From NCBI GenBank assembly GCA_002189035.1, contig NEEC01000004.1, positions 2,046,001 to 2,110,000 of the forward strand: 64,000 bases of DNA, read 5' to 3'. Below are positions 18,099 to 29,800 of the stretch, piece after piece; positions within the stretch are counted from its first letter, which is position 1; every line of letters begins with the position of its first letter. The notes below the pieces were generated by a model, which worked only from the letters and a program-made list of their open reading frames with translations, ran no database searches and was not told the DNA's origin. The translations under genes and the position numbers were made by a program. This stretch comes from Utricularia gibba (lineage: Eukaryota > Streptophyta > Magnoliopsida > Lamiales > Lentibulariaceae).

Positions 18099-21000
18099 TC
18101 AAGCCAACGTCGCCCTTTTGCCTTTCGCTTCTCTTGACTGCAAGAAAAAATGGCGTCCGTGCCAATTTGGTGGGTTGCAAGACATGAATGGGGGTGAATG
18201 AGTGAAATAAACAGACGGAGAAACCAAACCTGCGAGGCAAGAGATCGTTTTGAATCAAGAAACTGGCTGTAGATAGAATACAGCCTTCGTTTCTCGGATT
18301 CGGAAACGGATGGCTTCGCCTTGGATGCCACGGATATAAGAAGATCATTGCTGATGATGACAGGTTTTTTGTTGTGGGAATCTAAAACCTCGTGAACAGC
18401 TTCAAGTTGGGCATCGGATAGGAGGGCTTCAAGGTCTGCTCCGCTGAAGCCCTCTGTCATATGAGATATGCCTTCCAAGTCGACATCAGTGGCCATTGGT
18501 AACTGCAGGGGAAAAACTCAAATTCAACCAGAAGTCAAGTACCATATGGAAAGGGAGGGAGCAATATTCGGGTGGGAACCTTTCTTGAAAGGACCTGAAG
18601 AATGTCCAGTCTTTCTTGCTGTGATGGGAAATCACAAAACAAAAGTCGGTCAAGTCTACCAGGCCGCAAAAGCGCAGCATCGAGCAAATCCGGTCGGCTG
18701 TTGAGGGAAAAGCCTCTTCTTTTTAATGCTTTTCCACCAGTTGATTCAGAAAGACAGGATATATATATATAGCGGGATTCTAGAACATGTCTGAGCAGTG
18801 AAAAGTCCATGCAGAACGTTTGTGACCGTATAAAAAAAGCACTGAAAAGATAGCATAGCTTACCTTGTGGCAGCAAAAACAAATACACCTGTCAATACTT
18901 CAACTCCATCTAATTCTGTCAGAAACTGAACAGCAATTGACGAATATGAGAAGGCAATACCATGCATGTTGGAAGAAATAAACGGGGGGAAGAGAGAGCT
19001 TGCCTGATTAACGACTCTGTCAGTCACACCAGTATTATCATGCCCTCTCTTTGGTGCGATAGAATCAAATTCGTCAAAAAACAATATGCATGGAGCAGCA
19101 GCAGCAGCTTTTGAGAAGATATCCCGTACCTGCAATTGTTCATTCCTTACTGCTGTCAATATAATATTTGACTATGAGGTGGCATTCAACCACACCGGGT
19201 CACCAGATCTTACAGCATGTTCAGAAGCACCGATATATTTGTTTAGCAACTCAGGGCCCTTCACTGAAATGAAGCGCAAGGAACAGGCTGCAGCGGCGGC
19301 ACCAACAATATGCGTTTTCCCACAACCAGGGGGGCCATACAAGAGAATGTTGGACCGCATTCTTAGTGGGGCTTGAGCAAAGATAGCTCGAAATTTGGAG
19401 GGCAGCTCGATCATCTAATTTCAGAAAAAAGGCGGCGTAAAAAGATGTTTTAGAATGTGGCATGTAAAGTGAACATAGAGAGCACTAGCATTGACCACCT
19501 AACCTCTTTAATACCCCTCTGAATATCCTTGAGGCCTCCAACATCCTCCCAGCCAGACCGAGCAGCTACCGTGCCTGGTTTAGTCAGGTCGCGCATGGCC
19601 ACTGGAAGAAAATTTAGCATGGCGTGAAGAAAGTCATTCTTAACAAGTGCAGGATTCTCATTTTCTCCTGTTCCTGGCTGAGTAGACAATGACCGACCAA
19701 TGGCAGCATGCACAGATCTGTCAACCAGTATTTCCTGAAGGTGGATAAATAATAAGTTGAACTTTAGTGCTATTTCATCGTAAGCACGTGTTCTGAATTC
19801 AACGACATACCAGATCATAAGCATCGTAGCCATCACATTTAGATGCTATCTCTGACAATAGCTCCTCTGAGCATCGCAAGGATCTCTTCTGGATCTCATG
19901 TTTGAGTATCCCAGAACGTTCAGCAGCAGCAGGCGCAGGCAAATTGACATGGAAGTCAAACCTTCCTATATCCAGTCAGGACTAGTTATCTTTACTAATA
20001 AACAATACAAAGTTACATACCAAACTCAGATTACCAACCAGAAGACCTCAAGCTCTGTGGCAAACTTGTCAACGATTGTGCTGTAGCTACAAATGCAATT
20101 GGGCCGATTCCACATGAGCTTCGTGCATTTTCCTGCACACATGATGCAAAACACATAAGGCAATAACAATTCGCAGAAAAATATTTACTGGAAAATACGC
20201 ATTTATGGGCAATGCTATGGTACTGCAGCGCATTCTATCAAACCGGCAAAACCTCCTCCACTCATACATACCCTTTCACAGCCAACCAATTCATGCCTCC
20301 GTTACAGTTAGAGAATAGGATCATAAAAAACATTCAAGTTCAAATAGAGGATAGACCAAAGTACTACCGAATATTCATCCAATAGATCAGCAATAAACTC
20401 AGTGAGTGCAGTAGAAGATATTGAAGGTTGAGAGCCCTCCAAGTCTGAAGCCGGAGCAATGAGACTATCAAGGTCGTCCAAGATAATGACGGAGGGTGCA
20501 AAATCTAAAGCTTCTGAAAAGTAGCCAGAGAGAGTTTGTTGGGCAGTTTGAGGCCTCTCCAAACTGACTCTTGAACAAGAGACAAAAACTCTGCACATGT
20601 AAAGAAACACCCAAATGAAGATATTTTATCACCAGCACGCACAGCAACAAATGGAAAAAAACAAAGTGGTCCAAAATTTTGAGCTTCAATTTAAAAACAG
20701 AAGAAAAGGTAGAAATGGAAAAATAAGAACAAAATTGTACATTGATTTTCATCATTAGAATCCAAGGGTACTAGGCCACCAAAAATTCAGACCACGTCAG
20801 CATTCTCAAAAGCAAGGAAAAACACATACACATGAGCCAAAATATCTTTACATTCTTCAATAGATCTCGCAGAAACCTTAGCCAGTAGTGTTTTTCCAGA
20901 ACCCTAAGCATTGAAGTTTTGCAGTAAGAAAATAATATCTGGAAACAGAAGACATTTCGATATCATGGAACCATGCCAACTCGTAAACACATATATAAGA

Positions 21001-23316
21001 TCAGTCGAATTTTCTTCACACTAGAACTTACTGAAGGACCACAGATAAGAGCATGCCCAGGTAGTGGAAGATTATGGCTGCTCGACAAAATTCCAGAACT
21101 AGGAGACAATAACGCTCTTAACCCTGCAGTTTAACCAAAAGCGAACATGAAATGATTTGTTTCCAAAAACATGAATATCCATGTTCACATGCATCATGTT
21201 TCCTACTATCATTCATCACAAATCATCATTCATCAACTATAAACACATCAAATGAGGAAGTACCTACTGTAATTTATATCCAATGGAGCATTTCCCATCC
21301 AATCCAACGAAGAAATTGTGGAGCCAAGGCCGTCAAAAGCTAGCATTTCATATGGGGTTACAGAAGATAAAAGATCACCCAGTTGCAGCTTCCCAACTAA
21401 TATGTCTAAGGTTTTTGGTGAATTGTTGGCACCAACTAAATTGTCAAATGACAGCTCATAGGCAAAATCATCCGCACCATCCAAAGACTCCCATGAAAGT
21501 GACAAGATATAAAAAAGATCGACAGTGGATTCATCCATCTGGTTTTTGTTCTCAAGATGCATTTCACTTGATGTCCTTCTATATCCTGGAAGCCTCTGAT
21601 TTTTTACTTTCATGTGGAGCAGAGTTTTCCTTCCTAAGAGTAATGTATTTACATTTTCAAATGAATTTGAAGTAAAAATCCTAAGTTGGGCTGAACACCA
21701 TGCACGAAGAAGAAACGCTAAACAACATTGACAGCCAGCTTTACTGCATTCTTTTCCAGCCAACATAGTTGTCCCTTCTGTTCTCCCATGGAAAGAACTT
21801 GATGCAAGTGAAGCAATTAATTTCTCGTGCACCAACCAGTCAGTTATGCCAATTACAGTACTTAAGCTAGTGTCTTTGGGCACATTGTTTTCTTTAGTTC
21901 TCTCATGGCTATTTTTTTCATCTAAACTAGCAATCTGGATAGAGCTATTCTGTAAAATCCTGAAATTGTGAGGTGAAATTGATACATCGGTAATATCTCC
22001 CTTCATGATAACACTGTGTCCCTTCACATGCACCCCTGAAATTGCAGGCAGATTAAGCTATACACATAACTGGGCGATAATATCTACACACTCACAAAGA
22101 TCAGAAGAATTAAAACCAGGGGATTCTCAATAGCAGACTCATGAATAAAAGTATAACTTACATGAATGTAGCCTTGACCCCAAAAAGAGGCGCAGGCCTT
22201 GGGATATCATCACGTGCCCTCTTGCAACTAACTCAGAGAGAAATAGACAAACCATTAGTGTACTGCTGTCCTTTTTATCAGTGAGATAATCACTGACTGT
22301 TTTACTGCTCTTGCTATCTTTGGAGCACAACTTCGGAGAAATTGAAACAAATTGATGTGCGTCCAGTGAATATTTTTTAGCAGTCTCAGGATGAATCAGT
22401 ATACCAGAAGTGAACAATATATCCATTTTAAAACCCTTTTGCTCGTAATGATCGATGAAAGAAACATCTAAATCTTGAACACGTAATTGAGCATTTGCAA
22501 CTGCCTTAGAATTCATATATGATTCCTTGCGTTTCTTTGGTGCTACGGCAACTTCTGTTCCAGGAACCAGTAGTACTGGATGCAATTAAAAAATCAGAAT
22601 GAACACCAGGCTCATATCAACAACAAATCAGAAACATTGTGCACACTTTTACCTACTGATTTCTGGGGAAATACTGAGACAACGCGAAATGTGACAACCG
22701 TCTGCCCATGCAACCATAAAGGAAATGCCATTTGTTCATAGACAACACCGACCTGCAAAACATCAAGGCACACCCAGTGTATATAACCTCTTAAATAGTA
22801 TTCAAAAAATGAAAAAAACAAATAAGGATCTCAGGAAGAGAACACAATCATCAATTGACAGGATCAAGAGGATGACCTGCTTTAGAATGGCACTTTCTGC
22901 CACCTCAGAATTAAGCTCCAAAATCTCCCAATCATCTTCCGTAAGCGGCTCAATCGTCACAAGTGTCGCCTTGGGGACGTTGCTTATAACCCGCACCTTA
23001 ACCACCGAGCCATCGCTCAACCCAATGCTATCCGCATACTGAGCCGCTACCTACAATTCCATTCCAAAAAAAAAAAAAAAAAACTTGAAAATATAAGACG
23101 AAATGAAGCTGGGGATTGCAAGAAGAGCACCTCAATAACGGAGGCGGAGGACGATGCGGAACCGCACCAAGCCACGTGCCAAACGTGTGAATCCGAGCGA
23201 AGCTCGATTGCCAGAATAGGAGGAAGGTAACTCGAGTTGAGGGTCTGGATAAGAGGAAGAGGAAGAGAGACGAAGCAACTTTCCATTCCACCTGCTGTTT
23301 TCACCTCGAACTCCAT
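18099..23316 (-). CDS. PEX1: Peroxisome biogenesis protein 1 (AAA ATPase)
   Basis: With PEX6 it forms the ATPase that pulls ubiquitinated PEX5 out of the peroxisomal membrane for recycling. Seventeen exons (reverse): 23316-23131, 23050-22877, 22752-22653, 22575-22162, 22035-21268, 21123-21032, 20903-20830, 20590-20368, 20132-20039, 19965-19811, 19734-19504, 19414-19214, 19129-19004, 18925-18864, 18697-18580, 18502-18230, 18137-18099, giving 1109 residues (Arabidopsis about 1130). The N-terminal domain starts [24 protein letters not shown]1 has Walker A GPSGSGKT (about 576-583) and Walker B VIILDDLD (about 637-644). D2 has GPPGCGKT (about 864-871), ILFFDEFD (about 919-926) and the arginine-finger region [17 protein letters not shown]. 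The end is GKRATLA. The intron at 19003-18926 is GC-AG; all others are GT-AG. Confidence 0.96.
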
Positions 23317-23620
23317 TGGGTTCTCAAAGCCAATCCCTTAATATCCAGCACTCTGCAGCTGCATCCCCTTCCCTTCAAATTATCAGATTCCAAGTTATGA
23401 AGTGAAGATGAAGTGAAAAAAAAATCGCAACGTATTGTTGGAAAGCGTGATCGCCTGCCGGACAGTTATGGGCTGCAGTCCTAATTTGGGTTGGGCTGAT
23501 TTCATTCAGACCGCCCATCAACTCGCCGAATGAAGTGAAATGACTGAAATCGGTAGTGAAGCAGCTCAGTTAAAGAGGGAAGGGGTTATGCAATAACCTA
23601 ACTTCAAACGATCTGCAAAA
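23317..23620. promoter_or_regulatory. Candidate bidirectional promoter, PEX1 / KELP
   Basis: The start codons of PEX1 (minus) and KELP (plus) are only 304 bp apart and diverge, so both core promoters and 5' UTRs must share this interval. No clear TATA box is visible on either strand, which fits broadly expressed genes. That both genes use shared elements is inference. Confidence 0.5.
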
Positions 23621-24323
23621 ATGGATCCAGAAACTCGTAAAAAGATCGAAGAAACGGTGCTTGAAATTCTGAGGAATTCAGACTTGGAGGAAGCGACGGA
23701 GTACAACATCCGTAATTCGGCATCGGAGAAGCTGGAAATGGACCTCTCCGAGCCCACAACGAAGGCTTTTGTGAGAGAAGTGGTGGAGTCGTACCTCCGG
23801 GAACAACTCGACAAACAGAACGAGGAGCAACGAGAGGAAGACGAAGAGTCAGCGGCGGCGGAGGCTGAAGAACCTCAGAAAAGTAAGGATAAGACTGAGG
23901 AGTACGACGACGTCGGAGGACGCATCATCTGCCGCGTGAGTTCATTCCCCTTCCATCCACCGTTTCTGGGTTTCAATTTCTCCTAGATTTCATTTGCTAT
24001 TACTCGTGTTTCAAGTGGACTTCGCTGCTTTTGATCTTTTTTCAACAATTTGGAGCAGTTATCCGATAAGAGAATGGTGACGATATCTGAATTCAGAGGT
24101 AAAACTTCAGTATCCATCAGGGAGTACTACAAAAAGGATGGAAAAGAGCTTCCCGGAGCTAAAGGTACCATTGAATACTGAGCCAATTTCTGGGTAGTGT
24201 TTGAATGGACAATACTAACTGATACAACTTGCAGGTATAAATTTGAACCATGAGCAATGGGCATTGTTGAAAAAAAACCTTCCCCAAGTAGAAGAGGCGA
24301 TCCATAAAATGGAATCCAGGTAA
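23621..24323 (+). CDS. KELP: Transcriptional coactivator KELP (DEK_C + PC4 domains)
   Basis: A nuclear PC4/Sub1-family single-stranded DNA-binding coactivator. Exons 23621-23935, 24059-24164 and 24235-24323 give 169 residues, close to Arabidopsis KELP. Residues 1-65 form a DEK C-terminal-like helical domain ([20 protein letters not shown] through [10 protein letters not shown]). An acidic Glu-rich linker follows at about 66-95. The PC4 domain begins near [20 protein letters not shown] and continues through [20 protein letters not shown] to [18 protein letters not shown]. All junctions are in frame. It is divergent from PEX1 and convergent with SWEET1. Confidence 0.93.
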
Positions 24324-25455
24324 TAGGTTAAAGATTTTGATGAATCATTGAAATGAAGTGGGTGAGAAAGATGCCACCTTTACTGTCGGCATAGACCATC
24401 TATGTAGTATACTGTGCGTGTAGTCCTCCAATATGGGTAGTTCCGTTTTGTTGGGAATCACCATATGTATGTACGTGCTCTGCTAAGCTCTAAAATGCAA
24501 GTTCAGTGCTTTTAGGGTCAATGACCTAAACACCAGTTTAGGGATGGGGAAGAGAGAAACCTTCAATTGATTGTTGTAGGTAAGTGATGTGCTGAAGCTA
24601 GTTGCTATTTCGTTTTTCAGATAGAATAGCACAACATAGACACAAGGAAAATGGGTACTACTATTACAATAGACAAAGTAGCTTCACTCTGATCGATCAA
24701 GGGACAAACCACGAACAGATTTGTTAAGCAGAAGCCATCGTCTTTGTTGCTGTTCAATGAAAATTCTCAGTTCAAACCAAACAATGAACAGGTTTTTCTT
24801 GAGGAGGAAAACTCCTCAGTTCAAAGAAAGATGGAAATATATTTCCTTTTAGGATCAGCTCTCAAAAAACAGGAGGCATTATCGGTGCTCTCACTCGGTG
24901 TCCAGGATTCTGTCATCTTAGTACAGGTTGTCTGCTGGTGAACTCCTCGTGTAGAGTTTGAAACCCCCCCCCCCCCCATTCATTTCATCAGCATTTAGTG
25001 GAGATCACTAGCTCTGTAAAAGAACAGGTAGAATTGAAGATTCAAGAAGCAGAGAAACTCGTGGGTGTTGAAGCTGGTGAGTTCTCACCCAGATCATCGG
25101 TTTTTCTCACATTCATTCATTTTGATTGGTATAGCAGAAACGCATCCTTTTGCCTATTGGGTCTTCAATCACTTATGTGGTTGTGCGTTGACTTGAATAT
25201 AATTTGCAGGGTATGCTTGGAATAGTTAATCGATGGCAGTGCCGATCATGCGTTGTTTGCACAAAGTTAATTCATGTCCAAGACAAGTGACAGGCACGGC
25301 GTTAGGCAGGGAATGATACCATTCCGAGCCACCGTCCGACAAGAAAGGAATTGGGGTTGCAGAACCAAATTGGCATGTGCTACTAGCATACCATATCAGT
25401 GCAAAGTAAAATCATCATCAAGAAGCGATATAGCGACAACCTACCGAATACTAGA
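24324..25455. other. Convergent intergenic region between KELP and SWEET1
   Basis: The first part is KELP 3' UTR. The remainder has no recognisable protein; short reading frames at 24744-24941 and 24998-25225 match nothing I know and lack coding character. A run of 14 C lies at 24964-24977. Confidence 0.5.
24964..24977. repeat. Poly-C tract (14 C)
   Basis: Fourteen consecutive C on the plus strand in otherwise AT-leaning intergenic DNA. Its length is likely to vary between individuals and to be error-prone in assembly. Confidence 0.9.
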
Positions 25456-26680
25456 CTAGACATGCTGTGGTAGTTGCAGTGTCCCGTTCGGCCTCTCTTG
25501 AAGGGGTTTCCGGTTGGGCTCGCCTGCCCATACGGCTGTCGAGTCTTCACTCGGCCCTTTGTTCTTGTGGTAGATGGAGTATAGTATCAGCTGTACCGCT
25601 CCTAATCCGCACCCGAAACCGTTGGGGATCTGCGAAAAATCGAATCAGTCACATGGGATTGATGATGCTATGCGGCCACTGATGGTCTTGAGTTTTGCGG
25701 TCTCTTACGGCTATAAATGGATCCCTCCCCAGGAGGCCATAGACAAACCATGATGTCCCGCACAGGAAGACGAACAATGACAGGAAGAAGGGCATGAACT
25801 CGACGCTTTTAGTTTTGATCACCAGCCTCTGCACTTTTTTGTCATAATAAAGGAGGCAACAGATGGATGGATGATGGAAGGATTTTCAAGGAAACTCACT
25901 ATGATTGTCAATGGAGAGCCATACATGATGATGGAGAACACGGTGGCTGCAACGCCACATAACAGAGTCCTACCGTGACCATGGAGAGCGAACAGGGAAA
26001 CAAACACGACTGCTGCAAAAACTGCGAGTACGAGAGAGAGCAGGCCGGTGATCTTGGCCTTCTCCTTCCTCGGGCAGAAGATAAGGAACACAATCACGTA
26101 GACAAATTCAATGATAGCACCTGCCCCGTTTATGGTTGACACTAGAATGTTGTTTGGTGACACGAAGGGCAAACCATACCTGTTTAAACACATGGAGAGA
26201 CATATTCATAAAAAATTGCTCGGTCTTCTTGTAGCCGGAGTTACATCAAACACCAAAAAACATGGAGGAAAAATTGAGAAATCTCACCATGCAGAAAGCA
26301 GGCAGTTGAGCAAAGTCATCACGTACGGGATTCCAGAGAATTGCTCTGTTGAACGGCTCTTCACAATCCTCTTAAACGTAATCCTGCAGTCAATTTAGTG
26401 ACAAGATATCCGATTCAAGGTCGCAAATAACACGGAGACAACTACACCGACGGAGTTGCGGAAACGCGAACGAACATGCAACTCAGAAATTAGCACCGCA
26501 AAACACGGTCTGAGAAATGCGAGTACTCACAGTGGTACCAAGAAGAGAAACAAACCAGAAGCGTTCCCTGCGCGAAGATAATCAGAACTCCGAGTAGAAG
26601 AAATCGAATCGAAAAGAGAGGAGAAATGCAGGCAAGCGCTCACCAAAAACACCGAACACAAAAGATGCAGCGCTTCTCAT
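25456..26680 (-). CDS. SWEET1: Bidirectional sugar transporter SWEET1-like
   Basis: A seven-helix uniporter moving glucose or related sugars across the plasma or internal membrane. Exons (reverse): 26680-26644, 26567-26531, 26383-26288, 26179-25900, 25828-25709, 25629-25456, giving 247 residues and the typical six-exon SWEET layout. Two MtN3/saliva repeats are visible. The first runs from [20 protein letters not shown] with [20 protein letters not shown]. The second contains [17 protein letters not shown] and [18 protein letters not shown] with [15 protein letters not shown]. The cytosolic tail after [16 protein letters not shown] is about 40 residues. The STEQFSG and FVSPNN sequences fit clade I (SWEET1), whose known members favour glucose; substrate here is inferred. 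It is tail to tail with KELP. Confidence 0.94.
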
Positions 26681-26771
26681 GGCTGGTGGTGACTCCAACT
26701 GGCAATCAAGAAAGCTCTGGAGTAGCAGAGTAGTTAAAGCGAGGTGAGGCCATGAATGAATGCGCGTAGGG

Positions 26772-26779
26772 TATATATA
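26772..26779 (-). promoter_or_regulatory. TATA box candidate of SWEET1
   Basis: tatatata flanked as gggtatatatagag on the plus strand (ctatatataccc for the minus-strand gene), about 90 bp upstream of the SWEET1 start codon. This is a plausible TATA-box distance, and no better TATA is seen nearby. Confidence 0.6.
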
Positions 26780-26899
26780 GAGAAAAAAACGGAGAAGGAA
26801 GGGGAAGGCGGAGGTCGACGTCAACAAATGGCAACATGAGCAGCACAAGTTCTTGTGGTTTTTTCACCCAACAGCTAGCCGTCCTTTAGAAGGGTACAG

Positions 26900-29800
26900 T
26901 GACCCTTCGGATAAGTACCATTGAGTTTGTTAAAGATATTTCAATGTAGAAATTTCTATTGCTTTATCTTATAGTTTGGGAATATAATTTTTCATGAATA
27001 TTCAATTTTTTAATATCTTTTTTTAAATGTTATTTGTGTCTTGATTTACTCTCACAATTGAGAATGAAAATATGATTATTTTATTATATAATATTATTTA
27101 TTTTAAATATCCAACTTTCATAATCTTACATTCTTCTTTTAAAAAACAGTTTTATGTAAAATTAAAAAAATTCTTCGACTTACCCATATCTCATCCCTTG
27201 TTTATAAGTAATATGAAATACTATTACAATACCTCTATACTTAGTTTTCTTGTTAAAACATCTTTACTCATTTTTATTTCAGGAAATGAGATAAATATTT
27301 TTGAAAATAAGTAAACTTGTTTTTTTATTTTTTCAGGAATCAGAAATAATTAGATCATATTTCCTTTGGTAAACTATTTAAAATGTACTTTAGAATTTTT
27401 ATTTTAATATTATAATTTTTGGAATTAAATACAAAGTCAAAAAAAATTAATAAAAAAAACTCAATAACTTAATTTATGGAAATACTATATCAACATTTCC
27501 AGAAATTGATAAACATGTTTTTAGTGAGAAAAGGCAACATGCAAAAAGGAGAAATTTGATATTTAAATATCAATATTTTTTTCTTACTTCTTTGATTCAT
27601 TTATTATTCTAACCATTTATTCAACCATCTTCCAAAGTGTGATATGCAACCCCCTTTTTCGAAAAGTATCATACCTTCAAAATTATTCAGCTATTAGTCT
27701 CATTATGAGGCTTCTATCTTACTAATGCTCATCATTGAAGAGTTCTACCAGATTTCATGGGGGCACAACTCTTATTAGATGTATTTCTTGTTGGACATAC
27801 CTCTTATCAGACATACTCCCTATCGAGTATGCTTCTTATCGAGCATGAAGGCCTGATGATTTCCTTTCTGTGTAGAATTATTGCTTTTTAGGAGTTTTCA
27901 GATATGCACATCCCCTTGCCATGTAGTCTCATCCCGTGGGGGACTTATCACACATGATTCACATTAGGTGTATCCATTGTTGGGCATTATGGGCTTCTTA
28001 CGTATTTTCAATATGTAATTCAAATTATGTAGAATAAAATTAATTTTAAAATTATGTGAATAGAATTAGTTTAATTTTATAAAATTTAATAAAATAAATT
28101 ATATATTGTAAAATTTAATATATTAAATTATTATATAATTTAATATTATGATATAAACATATTTATAAAATAAATAAAATTGAATAATATAAGTTTTTAA
28201 TTTAATCTCTTATTTAATTATTAAAATAGAAATTAAAAAAATTTAATACTATTTAAATTTAATCACTAAATTTAAATTTTTGATTTTATTAAATAAAAAT
28301 TAAAAATTAGAATCCTTAAAAAATAAACAAAATTATTTTAGAAGATTATGCTTACATAATATACTCTATTTATTGACGCTCTCATTTATGCCCTAACATA
28401 TTATCTTTAATAAAGTCAAATAATAAATTAAATATGTTGAATATTGTTTAATATAACAAATAATATTTACATATAGTAGTTTCTAAACATTGTGTGTGAA
28501 TTCATAAATTGTTGGTTTCTCACTTTAGCACATAGTCCAAACCATGAGTTGTCAATATTCGAATTTCCGATTTTTCATGAGAAATATACTATTAACATTC
28601 AATTCATTGACCCTTTTCCAAAGCATTTGGCTTGTTAAAAATACTCCACTTGGGCTCTAATCTCTCTCATTATTGTTATTTTTAATGACCAAGTGCGTAG
28701 ATTTACTACCTTTTACACAACAAAAAGAAAATCCCGATGCATTTCGGAAAAACCGCAAAGTGGGCGGATGCATCGACACGTGGCATCATGCATGTGCGGA
28801 AAGGTGACGAAGGCAACGGAACACGTTCCACTTGGGAAAGTCGTGAGCGTTTCTCTAACGCCGTGTAATCACATCGGAGTGATTGCAAACTTCCCCAAGG
28901 ATTCATTTCTTTTTTAAATTAATTTTCCGTTCGAAAATAAGGGCAAGAAATCGATCAGAGAACCAACATGTGAGGGATCTGGGATCCTATTAAATCACAT
29001 GTTCGAATTTCAGAAAATTGGGGTTTGATCGAGAGGAAAATAACAAAATTTCGGAAATTTTGACGAAAATTAAGAACATTGGTTACGTGATGTGTTAGTC
29101 AAAATGTTTAAAACACTAAAAACACGCCTTGGGTCGAAAGAAGAACCATCCCAAAGGTGCATCCAACTGCTGCTGATATGTGTTGGCTACTGGAGTCACA
29201 TGACAGGTAGATAGGTTCATTGCATGTGCATTCAAGGGGCGTGAGTGTGGTCGCACGGCCTTCCTCGCGAGTGAGTGAATGCAGGCACGGAAATTTCTAA
29301 GCACTCGACGGCCCACGCCCTTGTTAAATGTGGCATGGAATATTGACGAAAAAAGTAAGGTTGTTGCTCGGGATCAATTATCTTGGGCTTAAGGCAAACT
29401 TTGTCAGTCATGATGGGTGTGGAGTATTGGCTTGTCAGAGGTTGGATGATGGCTCATCCCAATTAGGTGGTGATCTATGCGCTCCATGTGATCGGATTCT
29501 TCTTCCTCTGAAGGAAGCCAGCCTTTCAACTACAGCTGGAGAATGAAATCAGTTCTTGTAATTATAAACTACTTTATAATTCATTCACAGTAATTATAAA
29601 CTACTTTAATATTTTCATATTTTCAATTCCCCAATTTTCAATTTTCATAAAAGAATGAAATCTTTTCATATTTTCAATTCCCCAATTTTTTCCATCACCT
29701 TTTTTAAAAGTATAATCTTTTCCACAGTAATTATAAACTACTTTATTAGCCACAAATTCATTCAGATGAAAGTGATTCCATCAAATAGATTTTCTACTAT

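Noticed and set aside
24744-25225. Small plus-strand genes after KELP
   Set aside because: Frames of 65-75 codons without homology, splice partners or coding bias; more likely UTR or spacer.
28693-28917. A 74-codon cysteine-containing small protein
   Set aside because: No signal peptide, no conserved cysteine pattern, and embedded in non-coding intergenic sequence.
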